A stretch of DNA of 64,000 bases from NCBI RefSeq assembly GCF_017356265.1, contig NZ_JAFNAW010000013.1, positions 1 to 64,000 of the forward strand. Direction: 5' to 3'. Positions 45,968-54,608 of this stretch are shown here, in pieces. Source of the DNA: Paracoccus fontiphilus. Its GTDB lineage: Bacteria > Pseudomonadota > Alphaproteobacteria > Rhodobacterales > Rhodobacteraceae. The notes beneath the pieces are model-generated. The model was not told the origin of the DNA. It worked only from the letters and a program-made list of their open reading frames with translations, and did not search any database. A program made the translations under genes and the position numbers. The stretch's first letter is position 1. Each line of letters starts with the position of its first letter.

Positions 45968-47749
45968 TCAGGCCGCGCCGCGCTGCGGGCGCATGTCGGC
46001 CTTGTCGATCCCGGCCACGGGAACAGGCTTCTTCATCGCGTCGCGGCGGAAGGGCTCGCCCAGTTCCTGGTTCAGCAGGACCTCGATGAAGGTGGTTTCC
46101 TTGTTCTTCATCTGGCGCTCGACCGCGTCGTGCAGGGCATGGGTCAGGTCCTCGGCGCTGCGCACCTGAACGCCATGGACGCCGCAAGCCTTGGCAATAC
46201 CGGCATAGGTGGTGTCGCGGTCAAGCTCGGTCCCCACGAAGTTGTTGGCATACCACAGCGTCGTGTTGCGCTTTTCCGCACCCCACTGGTAGTTGCGGAA
46301 GATCACCATGGTGATTGCGGGCCAGTCCTCGCGGCCCACCGACACCATCTCGTTCATCGAGATGCCGAAGGCGCCATCCCCCGCAAAGCCGATCACCGGG
46401 GTGTCGGGGTTGCCGATCTTGGCGCCGAGGATCGCCGGGAAGCCATAGCCGCAGGGGCCGAACAGGCCCGGCGCCAGATACTTCCGGCCCCCCTCGAAGG
46501 TCGGGTAGGCGTTGCCAATGGCGCAGTTGTTGCCGATGTCGGAGGACACGATGGCATCCTGCGGCACTGCCTGCATGATTGCGCGCCAGGCTTGGCGCGG
46601 GCTCATCAGGTCGCTGTCGCGCTTGCGCGCTTCCTCGTTCCATTCGGTGCCGGGATCGTCCTGTTCGTGATCAAGGCTGGACAGCTCCTGCGCCCAACGC
46701 GACTTGGTCTGCGCGACCAGATCCTTGCGCTCCTTGCGCCCGGCGTCGCCGGCGGTATCGGACAGCTGCGCCAGGATGCCGCGCGCCACCTTGCCCGCAT
46801 CGCCCTGGATGCCCACCGTGACCTTCTTGGTCAGGCCGATCCGGTCGGCGTTGATGTCGACCTGGATGATCTTGGCGTCCTTCGGCCAGTAGTCGATGCC
46901 GTAGCCCGGAAGCGTCGAGAACGGGTTCAAGCGCGTGCCCAGTGCCAGAACGACATCGGCCTTGGCGATCAGCTCCATCGCCGCCTTTGAGCCGTTATAG
47001 CCCAGCGGGCCGACCGCCAGCGGGTGCGACCCGGGGAAGCTGTCGTTGTGCTGGTAGTTCGAGGCCACCGGCGCATCCAGACGCTCGGCCAGCTTGATGA
47101 GGTCCGGGATCGCGCCTCCCAGCACCACACCCGCCCCCGACAGGATCACCGGGAACTTGGCCTCGGACAGCAGCTTCGCCGCTTCCTTCACGGCTTCCTC
47201 GCCGCCTGCCGGACGCTCGAAGGCCACCACCTGCGGCAGCTCGACATCGATCACCTGGGTCCACATGTCGCGCGGGATGTTCATCTGCGCGGGCGCCGAG
47301 TTGCGCCAGGCCTGCATGATGACGCGGTTCAGGACCTCGGGAATGCGGGACGGGTCGCGCACCTCCTCCTGGTAGCACACGCAGTCGGCAAAGAGCCGCA
47401 TCTGCTCCATCTCCTGGAAGCCGCCCTGCCCGATCGTCTTGTTGGCGGCCTGCGGCGTGACCAGCAGCAGCGGCGTGTGGTTCCAGTAGGCGGTCTTGAC
47501 CGGCGTCACAAACCCGGTCACGCCCGGCCCGTTCTGCGCGATCATCATCGACATCTTGCCGGTCGAGCGCGTGAACCCATCCGCCATCAAACCCGCATTC
47601 GTCTCGTGCGCAGTGTCCCAGAAGGTGATCCCCGCCTTGGGAAACAGATCCGACACAGGCATCATCGCCGAGCCGATGATCCCGAACGCATGCTCGATCC
47701 CGTGCATCTGCAGGACTTTGACAAAGGCTTCTTCGGTGGTCATTTTCAT
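45968..47749 (-). CDS. xsc: Sulfoacetaldehyde acetyltransferase
   Basis: A 593-residue thiamine-diphosphate enzyme that cleaves sulfoacetaldehyde with phosphate to acetyl phosphate and sulfite. It begins MKMTTEEAFVKVLQMHGIEH, characteristic for Xsc. The ThDP Glu region lies in AHETNAGLMADGFTRSTG, and the ThDP/Mg motif GDGAFGISMNEM occurs about residue 450. Ligand-binding loops include TLWYANNFVGTELD. AAGGAGCC precedes the ATG. It follows tauY by 12 bases. Other ThDP enzymes (acetolactate synthase) differ in the N-terminus and lack this context. Confidence 0.95.
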   Translation of the reverse strand: MKMTTEEAFVKVLQMHGIEHAFGIIGSAMMPVSDLFPKAGITFWDTAHETNAGLMADGFTRSTGKMSMMIAQNGPGVTGFVTPVKTAYWNHTPLLLVTPQAANKTIGQGGFQEMEQMRLFADCVCYQEEVRDPSRIPEVLNRVIMQAWRNSAPAQMNIPRDMWTQVIDVELPQVVAFERPAGGEEAVKEAAKLLSEAKFPVILSGAGVVLGGAIPDLIKLAERLDAPVASNYQHNDSFPGSHPLAVGPLGYNGSKAAMELIAKADVVLALGTRLNPFSTLPGYGIDYWPKDAKIIQVDINADRIGLTKKVTVGIQGDAGKVARGILAQLSDTAGDAGRKERKDLVAQTKSRWAQELSSLDHEQDDPGTEWNEEARKRDSDLMSPRQAWRAIMQAVPQDAIVSSDIGNNCAIGNAYPTFEGGRKYLAPGLFGPCGYGFPAILGAKIGNPDTPVIGFAGDGAFGISMNEMVSVGREDWPAITMVIFRNYQWGAEKRNTTLWYANNFVGTELDRDTTYAGIAKACGVHGVQVRSAEDLTHALHDAVERQMKNKETTFIEVLLNQELGEPFRRDAMKKPVPVAGIDKADMRPQRGAA

Positions 47750-47761
47750 GGCGGTGGCTCC

Positions 47762-49150
47762 TTATGTCCGCTCGTCGCGATAGTGGTAAAGGTGATAGAG
47801 ACCCCATTGGCCCAACCGCCGGAACGGCGTCTTCCAGCCTTCATGGGGAAGTTCGGTGTTGAAGATCGGCAGGTCGGGGACGGTTTCGCCGACCACCAGT
47901 TGCGCCAGGCGCCGGCCGGCCATGGCCGAATACATGACGCCGTTGCCGCCGTAGCCTAGCGAATAGAACAGCCCCGGCGTATCCGGCAGCCCGGTGATGC
48001 GCGGCATCATGTCGTGGCTCACATCGACCCAGCCCCACCAGCTGTAGTCCAACTCGATCCCGCGCAGGGCCGGGAACTTGCGGGCCATGCCTTCGCGCAA
48101 CCCATTCAGGTGGGCTGGATTTGCCGCGTCGCGCCCGGTGATCGCCGCGCGCGATCCGATCTGCAACCGATTGTCTGGGAGCAGGCGGTAATAATGACGC
48201 AGCGTGCGGGTATCCGTCAGCGGCGACATGGTCCGGATGCCTACGGCTTCCAATTCCGATGGAGTCAGGACACGCGTGACGATGCTGTTCGACATGATGG
48301 GCATCAGGCGGTCGCGAAGGCGGCCGTGCAGGCTGCGGGTGGCATAGGCGGCGGTGGCCACGGCAACCCGCCGGGCGCGCACGATGCCACCCGGCGTGCG
48401 CAGGTGATGAACGCCGTTCTTCAGCTCCCATCCCTGCACGGGACTGTCGGGATGCACGGTGGCCCCGAGTTCGCGGGCCACGCGCAGATAGCCGAAGGCC
48501 AGCTTTGCGGCGTGGATGCTGACGCCGTCGGCTTCCCACATCGCACCATGCGCTTCCTGGTCGCGCACCGCGTTGGCGAACAGCTCGTTCCGCGACAGCA
48601 TCCGGGCATCATAGCCGAAGGTGTCGCGCAACAGATTCGCCTCGGCCTCCAGGGTCGGCATGACGCTGGCCTTGTGGGCGATGTAGTAGTGGCCGCCATC
48701 CTGCGGATCGCACTGGATGTCGTGGTCGCGCAGCAAGCCGCGGAACAGGGCGAATGCCTCGACCATCTCGTTGTGCATGCCGCGCGCGACATCCAAGCCC
48801 CAGCGGTCGATCCACTGGCTGCGCTTGAGCCGCCCGGCGCTGATCTGCGCCTGCCCGCCATTCCGGGTGGAACAACCGTAGGCGACGCCATTCGCCTCCA
48901 GCACGGTGGCCTTGATGCCGTGTTCCTTGGCCAAGTGGATGGCCGTGGACAGCCCCGTATAGCCCGAGCCGATCACAGCGACATCCACGTCCATGTCGCG
49001 CGTCACCGGGCCGTCGCCATCGGGCGCGGGACCGGCCGTGCCGATCCAGTAGGTCGGGGCGTAATCGCTGCCCGGACCCAGGGCGCGCGCCGTCATGGGG
49101 TCGTAATGGGGGTCGAACGGCACCGACCCGCGTTTGTCGATGGGCTGCAT
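47762..49150 (-). CDS. tauY: Taurine dehydrogenase large subunit (FAD oxidoreductase)
   Basis: A 462-residue DAO-fold flavoprotein: an N-terminal extension (PTYWIGTAGPAPDGDGPVTR), the fold VDVAVIGSGYTGLSTAIHLA, CSTRNGGQAQISAGRL, and C-terminal WGWVDVSHDMMPRITGLPDT and SLGYGGNGVMYS. In Paracoccus TauY with TauX oxidises taurine to sulfoacetaldehyde and ammonia, feeding electrons to a cytochrome c-type acceptor. ATG 49150 lies 5 bases after the tauX stop. The extension to 49291 is an artefact. A gamma-glutamylputrescine oxidase-like function is the alternative; neighbours favour taurine. Confidence 0.85.
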   Translation of the reverse strand: MQPIDKRGSVPFDPHYDPMTARALGPGSDYAPTYWIGTAGPAPDGDGPVTRDMDVDVAVIGSGYTGLSTAIHLAKEHGIKATVLEANGVAYGCSTRNGGQAQISAGRLKRSQWIDRWGLDVARGMHNEMVEAFALFRGLLRDHDIQCDPQDGGHYYIAHKASVMPTLEAEANLLRDTFGYDARMLSRNELFANAVRDQEAHGAMWEADGVSIHAAKLAFGYLRVARELGATVHPDSPVQGWELKNGVHHLRTPGGIVRARRVAVATAAYATRSLHGRLRDRLMPIMSNSIVTRVLTPSELEAVGIRTMSPLTDTRTLRHYYRLLPDNRLQIGSRAAITGRDAANPAHLNGLREGMARKFPALRGIELDYSWWGWVDVSHDMMPRITGLPDTPGLFYSLGYGGNGVMYSAMAGRRLAQLVVGETVPDLPIFNTELPHEGWKTPFRRLGQWGLYHLYHYRDERT

Positions 49151-49155
49151 GGCGG

Positions 49156-49551
49156 TCACTTGGCGGCGCTGTTGGGACGCTGTTTGCGGATCGCCTGTTT
49201 TTCCACGATCTTGCCGTCCTTGATGCGGAATAGGTCGGCGCCCTGCACCTCGGTCCGGGTTCCGTCCGGATTGGTGGCGCGGAAGGTCCACTGACTAACG
49301 CCGCGGCTGCCGTCGGCGGACATGAAGTGTTCGTGGTCGGCCCACTGGACGTCCGGCATGGCGGTCCAGACGCCTTCGAAAGCCTTGGCGATGGCGTCAC
49401 GGCCTTCGATCCTGTTGCCGTATTCGTTGTCGCCTGCGACCGTGTAGAACACGCAGTCGTCGCCGAAGTGGGTCATGACACCGTCGATGTCGTGGCGGTT
49501 GAAGGCGTCGAAAGTGTCCTTCAGGTCGGCGGCAGTCAGGGTGCGGGTCAT
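49156..49551 (-). CDS. tauX: Taurine dehydrogenase small subunit (SnoaL/NTF2-like)
   Basis: 131 residues with an NTF2/SnoaL-like pattern: LKDTFDAFNRHDIDGVMTHF, then GRDAIAKAFEGVWTAMPDVQ and a final VQGADLFRIKDGKIVEKQAI. It lies directly before tauY, the place of tauX in Paracoccus and Rhodobacter taurine clusters. No signal peptide and no metal or heme motif, so it is more likely a structural partner than an electron carrier. Confidence 0.7.
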   Translation of the reverse strand: MTRTLTAADLKDTFDAFNRHDIDGVMTHFGDDCVFYTVAGDNEYGNRIEGRDAIAKAFEGVWTAMPDVQWADHEHFMSADGSRGVSQWTFRATNPDGTRTEVQGADLFRIKDGKIVEKQAIRKQRPNSAAK

Positions 49552-49566
49552 GGAAGAACTCCTTGG

Positions 49567-50907
49567 TCAGTAGCCCAGCATGGCGGGAAGCCACAGGACG
49601 ATTTGCGGGAAAAGGGCGATAACGAAGATCGCGACAGTCGAGGCGACGGCGAAGGGAAGGGCGGTCACGCTGATCCGTTCGATGCTTTCGCCCGAGATGC
49701 CCGAGGCGATGAACAGGTTCTCGCCCAAGGGTGGGGTCTGGAAGCCCACGGACAGCGTGCAGATCATCACGATGCCGAAGTGGATCGGGTCGATGCCGAC
49801 CATGTAGGCCACAGGCAGCATCACCGGGACAAGGATCATGATCGCGGCCAACGTTTCCATGAACATGCCGATGATCAGCAGCATGCCGATGATCAGCGCC
49901 CAGATGGCATAGGGATTGGTGGTCAGGCCCAGGATGCCGCCCGCGATGATGCCGGGGACGTTGTTTTCCACCAAGATGCGGCCGAAGATCGTCGCGGCGA
50001 ACAGCACCAGAAGCACCCGCCCGGCCAGCCAGGTCGTCGCCTCCAGCGCCTTGCACACTTCGGCCACATCTATCTCGCGATAGATGAAGATGCCGACGAA
50101 CAGGGTATAGAAGATGGCGACGATGGCGGCCTCGGTGGGCGTAAACAGGCCCGAATAGATGCCGCCCAGGATCACGATCGGGGCCATCAGCGCCCAGAAG
50201 CCCTGGTAGCAGGCGCAGGCGACCTTGCGCAGCGACAGCGGTTCGGACGATCCGTGATAGCCCCGGCCCTTGCAGCGGATCCAGTTCATCAGCAGCAGGC
50301 CGCCCGCCATGACCGCGCCGGGCAGGAAGCCCGCGATGAACATCTTGGAGATGGACACCGACTGGAATTGGCCGTGCGCCTCGACCGCGGCGGGATCGGG
50401 AGCGATCCCCATGGCCGAGATGCCGAAGATGATCATCGGGATCGAGGGCGGAATGACGATGCCCAAGCCCCCCGCCGCCGCCGTGGCAGAGGCGGCATAT
50501 TCACGGCTGTAGCCGTTGCGGATCATGCCGGGGATCATCAGCATTCCCACGGCCGCCGTGGTCGCAGGCCCCGAACCCGAGATCGCGCCGAAGAACAGAC
50601 AGGCGACGATGGTGGCGGCCGACAGGCCGCCGGTGAAGGGACCGGCCAAGCTTTCGGCGACATTGATCAGGCGCCGCGACAGCCCGGCGGCCTCCATCAG
50701 CGCCCCTGCCAGGATAAAGGATGGCAGAGCCATGAGCGGGAATGAACCGACCGAGGACCAGGCCATCTGCACCATCTTGATCGGGTTATCGCCCAGATAC
50801 AGCATCGCGGCCAGGGCTGCGACACCAAGCGCCACGGTGATTGGCGCACCCAGCACCATCAGCAGGGCAAAGGTGCCGAACAGGACTTCTACGACATAGT
50901 CGTTCAT
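49567..50907 (-). CDS. tauM: TRAP transporter large permease (DctM/TauM type)
   Basis: A 446-residue, roughly twelve-helix large subunit of a TRAP transporter: FPLMALPSFILAGALMEAAG, ACLFFGAISGSGPATTAAVG, AAAGGLGIVIPPSIPMIIFG and the C-terminal SVGFQTPPLGENLFIASGIS. It drives sodium- or proton-coupled uptake. ATG 50907 overlaps the stop of the small subunit (ATGA). In Rhodobacter the corresponding TauM belongs to the taurine importer TauKLM. Confidence 0.88.
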   Translation of the reverse strand: MNDYVVEVLFGTFALLMVLGAPITVALGVAALAAMLYLGDNPIKMVQMAWSSVGSFPLMALPSFILAGALMEAAGLSRRLINVAESLAGPFTGGLSAATIVACLFFGAISGSGPATTAAVGMLMIPGMIRNGYSREYAASATAAAGGLGIVIPPSIPMIIFGISAMGIAPDPAAVEAHGQFQSVSISKMFIAGFLPGAVMAGGLLLMNWIRCKGRGYHGSSEPLSLRKVACACYQGFWALMAPIVILGGIYSGLFTPTEAAIVAIFYTLFVGIFIYREIDVAEVCKALEATTWLAGRVLLVLFAATIFGRILVENNVPGIIAGGILGLTTNPYAIWALIIGMLLIIGMFMETLAAIMILVPVMLPVAYMVGIDPIHFGIVMICTLSVGFQTPPLGENLFIASGISGESIERISVTALPFAVASTVAIFVIALFPQIVLWLPAMLGY

Positions 50908-51464
50908 TTCGCGTGCTCCCGCTGAAACGCGCGCTGCTCGTCCTCGGCCAGTTCCAGCGCCTGCTCGACCTCGACCTTGTCGGGATCGCGCGGGTCGACG
51001 CCCTTGACCAGCTTGAGGTAGTTCACCTGAAGGATGCGGATCGTCATCAGCGCGAAGGCTATGGGCAGCGCCATGTAGACCCAGCGCATTTCCCAACCCA
51101 GGGTCTGGGCTTTCACGAAGGGCTTGAGGCGGGAGATGAACTGGATCGCCTGCCAGATGAAGACGACGTTGAAGGCGATCCAGAAAAGGTCGCCGATGGC
51201 CTCCAGGATGCGCGCCGCCTTGCGCGGCATCATGTTCAGGTGGAACGTCACCCGGTTGTGCGCCGCCATCCGCGCGGCATAGGAAGCGCCGAAATAGGCG
51301 AACCAGACGAACAGGATGACCGACAGTTCCTCAATCCAGGTGATCGAGAAGCCAAACACCTGGCGGGCGACGATCTGAACGAACAGCAATGTGACGAAGA
51401 CCGCCAGAAGCGTTCGGCAGATGTAGCTTTCAAGGTGATCGAGATGCTTCCAGAATGCAGACAT
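50904..51464 (-). CDS. tauL: TRAP transporter small permease (DctQ/TauL type)
   Basis: A 186-residue four-helix DctQ-type subunit: RTLLAVFVTLLFVQIVARQV, FGFSITWIEELSVILFVWFA with the conserved W-x-E-E, AAHNRVTFHLNMMPRKAARI and a charged C-terminal tail (LELAEDEQRAFQREHAK). It bridges the binding protein and the large permease. Overlaps tauM by ATGA. Confidence 0.86.
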   Translation of the reverse strand: MSAFWKHLDHLESYICRTLLAVFVTLLFVQIVARQVFGFSITWIEELSVILFVWFAYFGASYAARMAAHNRVTFHLNMMPRKAARILEAIGDLFWIAFNVVFIWQAIQFISRLKPFVKAQTLGWEMRWVYMALPIAFALMTIRILQVNYLKLVKGVDPRDPDKVEVEQALELAEDEQRAFQREHAK

Positions 51465-51542
51465 GCATGGCCTCCGGCAAGGGGCGGGTCAGGACGGCAT
51501 GAAGGTGAAAGCGGCGGGCAGTCCCGCCGCGCGCGGTGTCCG

Positions 51543-52544
51543 TTACTGAACCGGGTCGCGGCCCAACGAGGCGAGAACACCGTTCAGAACCTCGACCCCA
51601 CCGATCTGGTCATAGAACTTGGGCCAGACATTCGTAGTCGCCAGGTCGATGAATTCCTTCTCGTCATCGGCCGGTTTGGTGATCTCCATGCCGCGGCCAA
51701 CCAGTTCCTCGCGGATCTTGCTTTCCTGCTCACGCAGGAAGGCGGCAGATGCCTGCGTGGCGGCTTCTCCGGCAGCCAGAACATGCTGCTGCTCGTCCTC
51801 GGACAGGCTTTCGAACAGCGCCTCGCTGACGATCAGCGGCTCGATCGAGAAGATGTAGCGCAGGTCGGTAATGTACTTCTGGACCTCGTAGAACTTCATC
51901 GCGTTCACGGTCATGTAGGGGTTGTCCTGACCGTCCACGACCTTCTGCTGAAGGGCCGCAAAGGTTTCACCCCAAGCCATCGGCGTCGGATTGATGCCCC
52001 AGCTCTTGTAGGTCTCGATCATGATCTCGTTCTTGGGAACGCGCACAACCAGACCCTGCAGGTCGGCCACCGTCGATACCGGCTTTTTCGAGTTGGTCAG
52101 CACCCGGAAACCGGAATAGCCCCAGCCGATGATGCGCACGCCCGCATCCTCGATGGTCTGCTCGACCATCTGCTGGCCGATCTCGCCCTGCGTGACCTTT
52201 TCGGCGTCGTCCTGGCTGAGGATGACATAGGGCAGCGTCAGCGTACCGACCGAGGGCGAGAACGGCGTGATGTTGTTGATCGCCAGGATCGAGAAATCCA
52301 GCGTTCCGGTGGCAGCGGCAGTGACGGTGTCCTGTTCGTCGCCAAGCTGGCCATTCACGAACAGCTTGCCGGTCATCGCGCCGCCGCTTTCCTTTTCCAG
52401 AGCCTCGACAAACGCCTTGCCAAGTGCTTCCTGCGTGCCGCCTGCACCGTCGCCCACGGCAATGCGATATTCCGTGGCAAACGCTGGAAAGCTGGTCATC
52501 AGGCAGATCGCGGTTCCGGCCAGCAGCTTGATTGTCGTCTTCAT
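51543..52544 (-). CDS. tauK: TRAP transporter periplasmic binding protein (DctP/TauK type)
   Basis: 333 residues: a signal peptide (MKTTIKLLAGTAICLMTSFP ending AFA), then TEYRIAVGDGAGGTQEALGK and the DctP core with a conserved Arg in GLVVRVPKNEIMIETYKSWG and GINPTPMAWGETFAALQQKV, where DctP proteins bind the ligand carboxylate or sulfonate. GGGAGGGGAGCCCG precedes the ATG. First gene of the eight-gene taurine operon, divergent from tauR. Confidence 0.87.
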   Translation of the reverse strand: MKTTIKLLAGTAICLMTSFPAFATEYRIAVGDGAGGTQEALGKAFVEALEKESGGAMTGKLFVNGQLGDEQDTVTAAATGTLDFSILAINNITPFSPSVGTLTLPYVILSQDDAEKVTQGEIGQQMVEQTIEDAGVRIIGWGYSGFRVLTNSKKPVSTVADLQGLVVRVPKNEIMIETYKSWGINPTPMAWGETFAALQQKVVDGQDNPYMTVNAMKFYEVQKYITDLRYIFSIEPLIVSEALFESLSEDEQQHVLAAGEAATQASAAFLREQESKIREELVGRGMEITKPADDEKEFIDLATTNVWPKFYDQIGGVEVLNGVLASLGRDPVQ

Positions 52545-52562
52545 CGGGCTCCCCTCCCATTC

Positions 52563-52586
52563 AGCGACCTAATTTGGCAGGTCGCT
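52563..52586. promoter_or_regulatory. 24-base palindrome in the tauK leader
   Basis: AGCGACCT (52563-52570) and AGGTCGCT (52579-52586) form a perfect 8-base inverted repeat with an 8-base spacer, starting 19 bases upstream of the tauK ATG. It lies downstream of the candidate TauR repeats, so it could be a second operator or an mRNA leader hairpin next to the ribosome-binding site. Confidence 0.55.
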
Positions 52587-52623
52587 CCTCGGTGGATAAT
52601 ATTGCCGCAGAGAAGGCTTAGTG

Positions 52624-52655
52624 ATATGTCCAGTTTACGGCGAATATAGGTCCAG
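52624..52655. promoter_or_regulatory. Candidate TauR operator (direct repeats) between tauK and tauR
   Basis: Two direct repeats ATATGTCCAG (52624-52633) and ATAGGTCCAG (52646-52655) match in 9 of 10 positions with a period of 22 bases, two helical turns. On the tauK strand they read CTGGACCTAT and CTGGACATAT. MocR-type regulators are known to bind direct repeats, and TauR sites with a CTGGAC core are, as I recall, described in Rhodobacter. The same arrangement occurs at 56283-56313. The site touches the tauR start codon, suggesting autorepression. Confidence 0.65.
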
Positions 52656-54128
52656 ATGCCCGGCGTCCTTCCAATCGATGCGATCTTTCTGCGCGATGAT
52701 GCATTGACACTGCAGGGCCGGCTTGCCGCCGCCATTGTTCGCGCCATTTTGGAGACGCGGGCAAGTCCCGGGGTAAGGCTCCCGTCCAGCCGCAAGCTGG
52801 CCCAGGCGATGGGCATTTCGCGCATGACGGTCACGCTTGTCTATCAGGATCTCGTCAGCCAAGGCTATTTGGAAGCCCTGCCCCGGTCCGGAATCGCCAT
52901 CGCCGCGACGGTGCCGCATCGACGTGTGAATGTCGCCGCCACCGCAGGCGTTCGCACGTTGGACTGGAACGAGTGGCTGTCGGACCAAGCGCTGCCACGG
53001 CGCGTTATCCGCAAGCCCAGCAACTGGCGGGAATTCAGATATCCGTTCATTTTTGGTCAGGCAGACCCGACCCTGTTCGATCACAACGCATGGCGCGACT
53101 GCGCCCGTCGCGCTTTGGGAACGCGCGACTTTTCCGAGCTGGCTGCCGACAGATACGGTGCGGACGATCCGCTGTTGATCGATTACATCTGCTCGAACAC
53201 GTTGCCGCGGCGCGGATTTCACGCACAACCCGATGAAGTTCTGGTCACCCTTGGCGCACAGAACGCACTGTTTCTTGCAACCGAACTGCTTGCGCGCGTT
53301 GATCGGCTGGCGGTCACAGAGGAACCGGGTTATCCCGATTTCGCCGAGACCTTGCGACGAGCGCGCAGCCCCACCACCTTTTTGCCCGTGGATTCGATCG
53401 GGCTGGATCCGGCAATGCTGCCGGCCAATACCCGGCTGATCATCATAACGCCCAGCCATCACATCCCCACGGGAGCGACGATGCCGCTGTCCCGTCGGAG
53501 AGAGCTGCTTCTCCGCGCGAACGAGACGGATGCCTTGATCATCGAGGATGATTACGATTTCGAGATGTCCTATCTGGCACCGCCCGCACCCGCGCTGAAG
53601 TCATTGGACGGATCCGGCAGGGTTATCTATATCGGCAGCTTTTCAAAGTCACTGTTTCCAGGATTGCGTATCGGATACATGGTCGCCCCTGCCCCATTTA
53701 TCGCGCGGGCCCGGGCCCTGCGAGCGATCATGCTGCGCCATCCGCCCAGTCACCTGCAACGGATCACGGCCTATTTCTTGGCTTTAGGGCATTATGATGC
53801 GCACATCGTCCGCTTGCGCCAGACACTCAAGGAACGGCGGCGGGTTCTCGAAGAAGCGATTGCCATGACCTCGTTGCAGATCGAGGGTGCGGCGACACAG
53901 GGCGGTTCCAGCATGTGGCTGAGTGCGCGGGGGACCGACAGCGCTGATCTGGCTGCCAGGTTGCAGGAGAAAAGTGTTCTGATCGAACCAGGCGCAGTGT
54001 TCTTTGAAGAGCCGCCGTCGCCCTGCCCTGTGTTTAGACTTGGCTACGCTTCCATCGCAGCAGACCTGATCCCGGAAGGAGTGACCAGAATCGACAGGAT
54101 GGCGCGGAAGATGGCGCAGGCAGACTGA
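52656..54128 (+). CDS. tauR: MocR/GntR family regulator TauR
   Basis: 490 residues: an N-terminal GntR winged helix (VRLPSSRKLAQAMGISRMTV, then LVYQDLVSQGYLE) joined to an aminotransferase-fold domain. The PLP lysine is in YIGSFSKSLFPGLRIGY about residue 330, with ALIIEDDYDFEMSY before it. TauR of Rhodobacter and Paracoccus has this architecture and activates taurine genes. It diverges from tauKLMXY-xsc-tauZ-pta. The start at 52656 directly abuts one half of the candidate operator; the ribosome-binding site (TAGG) is weak. Confidence 0.87.
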   Translation: MPGVLPIDAIFLRDDALTLQGRLAAAIVRAILETRASPGVRLPSSRKLAQAMGISRMTVTLVYQDLVSQGYLEALPRSGIAIAATVPHRRVNVAATAGVRTLDWNEWLSDQALPRRVIRKPSNWREFRYPFIFGQADPTLFDHNAWRDCARRALGTRDFSELAADRYGADDPLLIDYICSNTLPRRGFHAQPDEVLVTLGAQNALFLATELLARVDRLAVTEEPGYPDFAETLRRARSPTTFLPVDSIGLDPAMLPANTRLIIITPSHHIPTGATMPLSRRRELLLRANETDALIIEDDYDFEMSYLAPPAPALKSLDGSGRVIYIGSFSKSLFPGLRIGYMVAPAPFIARARALRAIMLRHPPSHLQRITAYFLALGHYDAHIVRLRQTLKERRRVLEEAIAMTSLQIEGAATQGGSSMWLSARGTDSADLAARLQEKSVLIEPGAVFFEEPPSPCPVFRLGYASIAADLIPEGVTRIDRMARKMAQAD

Positions 54129-54146
54129 TGATCGAGCGGCACAGTC

Positions 54147-54171
54147 GGTGCCGGGCGCATGGCCCGGCACC
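54147..54171. terminator. Hairpin between convergent tauR and sorB
   Basis: A perfect 10-base stem GGTGCCGGGC (54147-54156) and GCCCGGCACC (54162-54171) with a 5-base loop, followed by TTC. It lies between the stops of tauR and sorB and could end both transcripts. Confidence 0.7.
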
Positions 54172-54178
54172 TTCGGCT

Positions 54179-54592
54179 CTACCGCTCGGATGAGAAATTG
54201 GTCTTCAGATAGGTCAGGATGACCTTCTTGGTTTCCTCATCGGGTTCGGCCATGCCCTGCTTTTCGACCATCCAGGTCCAAAGCTCATCCCAGCGGTGAT
54301 CGGTCACGCGCTGCTGCTTGATGATCTCGGTCGAATGGCAGGCGACACATTGGTAAAAGGTGTCCTCGGCGCCCGGACCATCCGGCAGGCCACCTAACTC
54401 CACGTTACCTTCGCCGCCCGTCCCTTCCTCGGGGCGCGCCATCAAGGCCGTCATCGGGTCCAGCGGATCGGCGCCGGCGGGCCTCCCCGCAAGGGCCGTC
54501 ATCGGATCGGGTTCCGGCGCGGCCAGGGCCAGCCCGGCGCCAAGCGCCAGGACCGCAACAGCACCCGTCCCCATGGCAAATAGATGTTTCAT
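54179..54592 (-). CDS. sorB: Sulfite dehydrogenase cytochrome c subunit (SorB-like)
   Basis: 137 residues: a signal peptide (MKHLFAMGTGAVAVLALGAG, then LALA), a Pro/Asp-rich linker with a short duplication (DPMTALAGRP and DPMTALMARP), and a monoheme cytochrome domain with CVACHSTE (CxxCH) near residue 80. It would accept electrons from the molybdenum subunit in the periplasm and pass them on. The start at 54592 follows GGGGTG; the longer frame is rejected. It lies 16 bases after sorA. Confidence 0.83.
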   Translation of the reverse strand: MKHLFAMGTGAVAVLALGAGLALAAPEPDPMTALAGRPAGADPLDPMTALMARPEEGTGGEGNVELGGLPDGPGAEDTFYQCVACHSTEIIKQQRVTDHRWDELWTWMVEKQGMAEPDEETKKVILTYLKTNFSSER

Positions 54593-54608
54593 CTCTGCAC
54601 CCCTTAAG

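Noticed and set aside
45293..46990. 565-codon open frame on the plus strand
   Set aside because: Antisense of tauZ and xsc, rich in His/Arg/Gln, with no family features.
50841..52649. 602-codon open frame on the plus strand
   Set aside because: Antisense of the TRAP transporter genes; no ribosome-binding site and no domain pattern.
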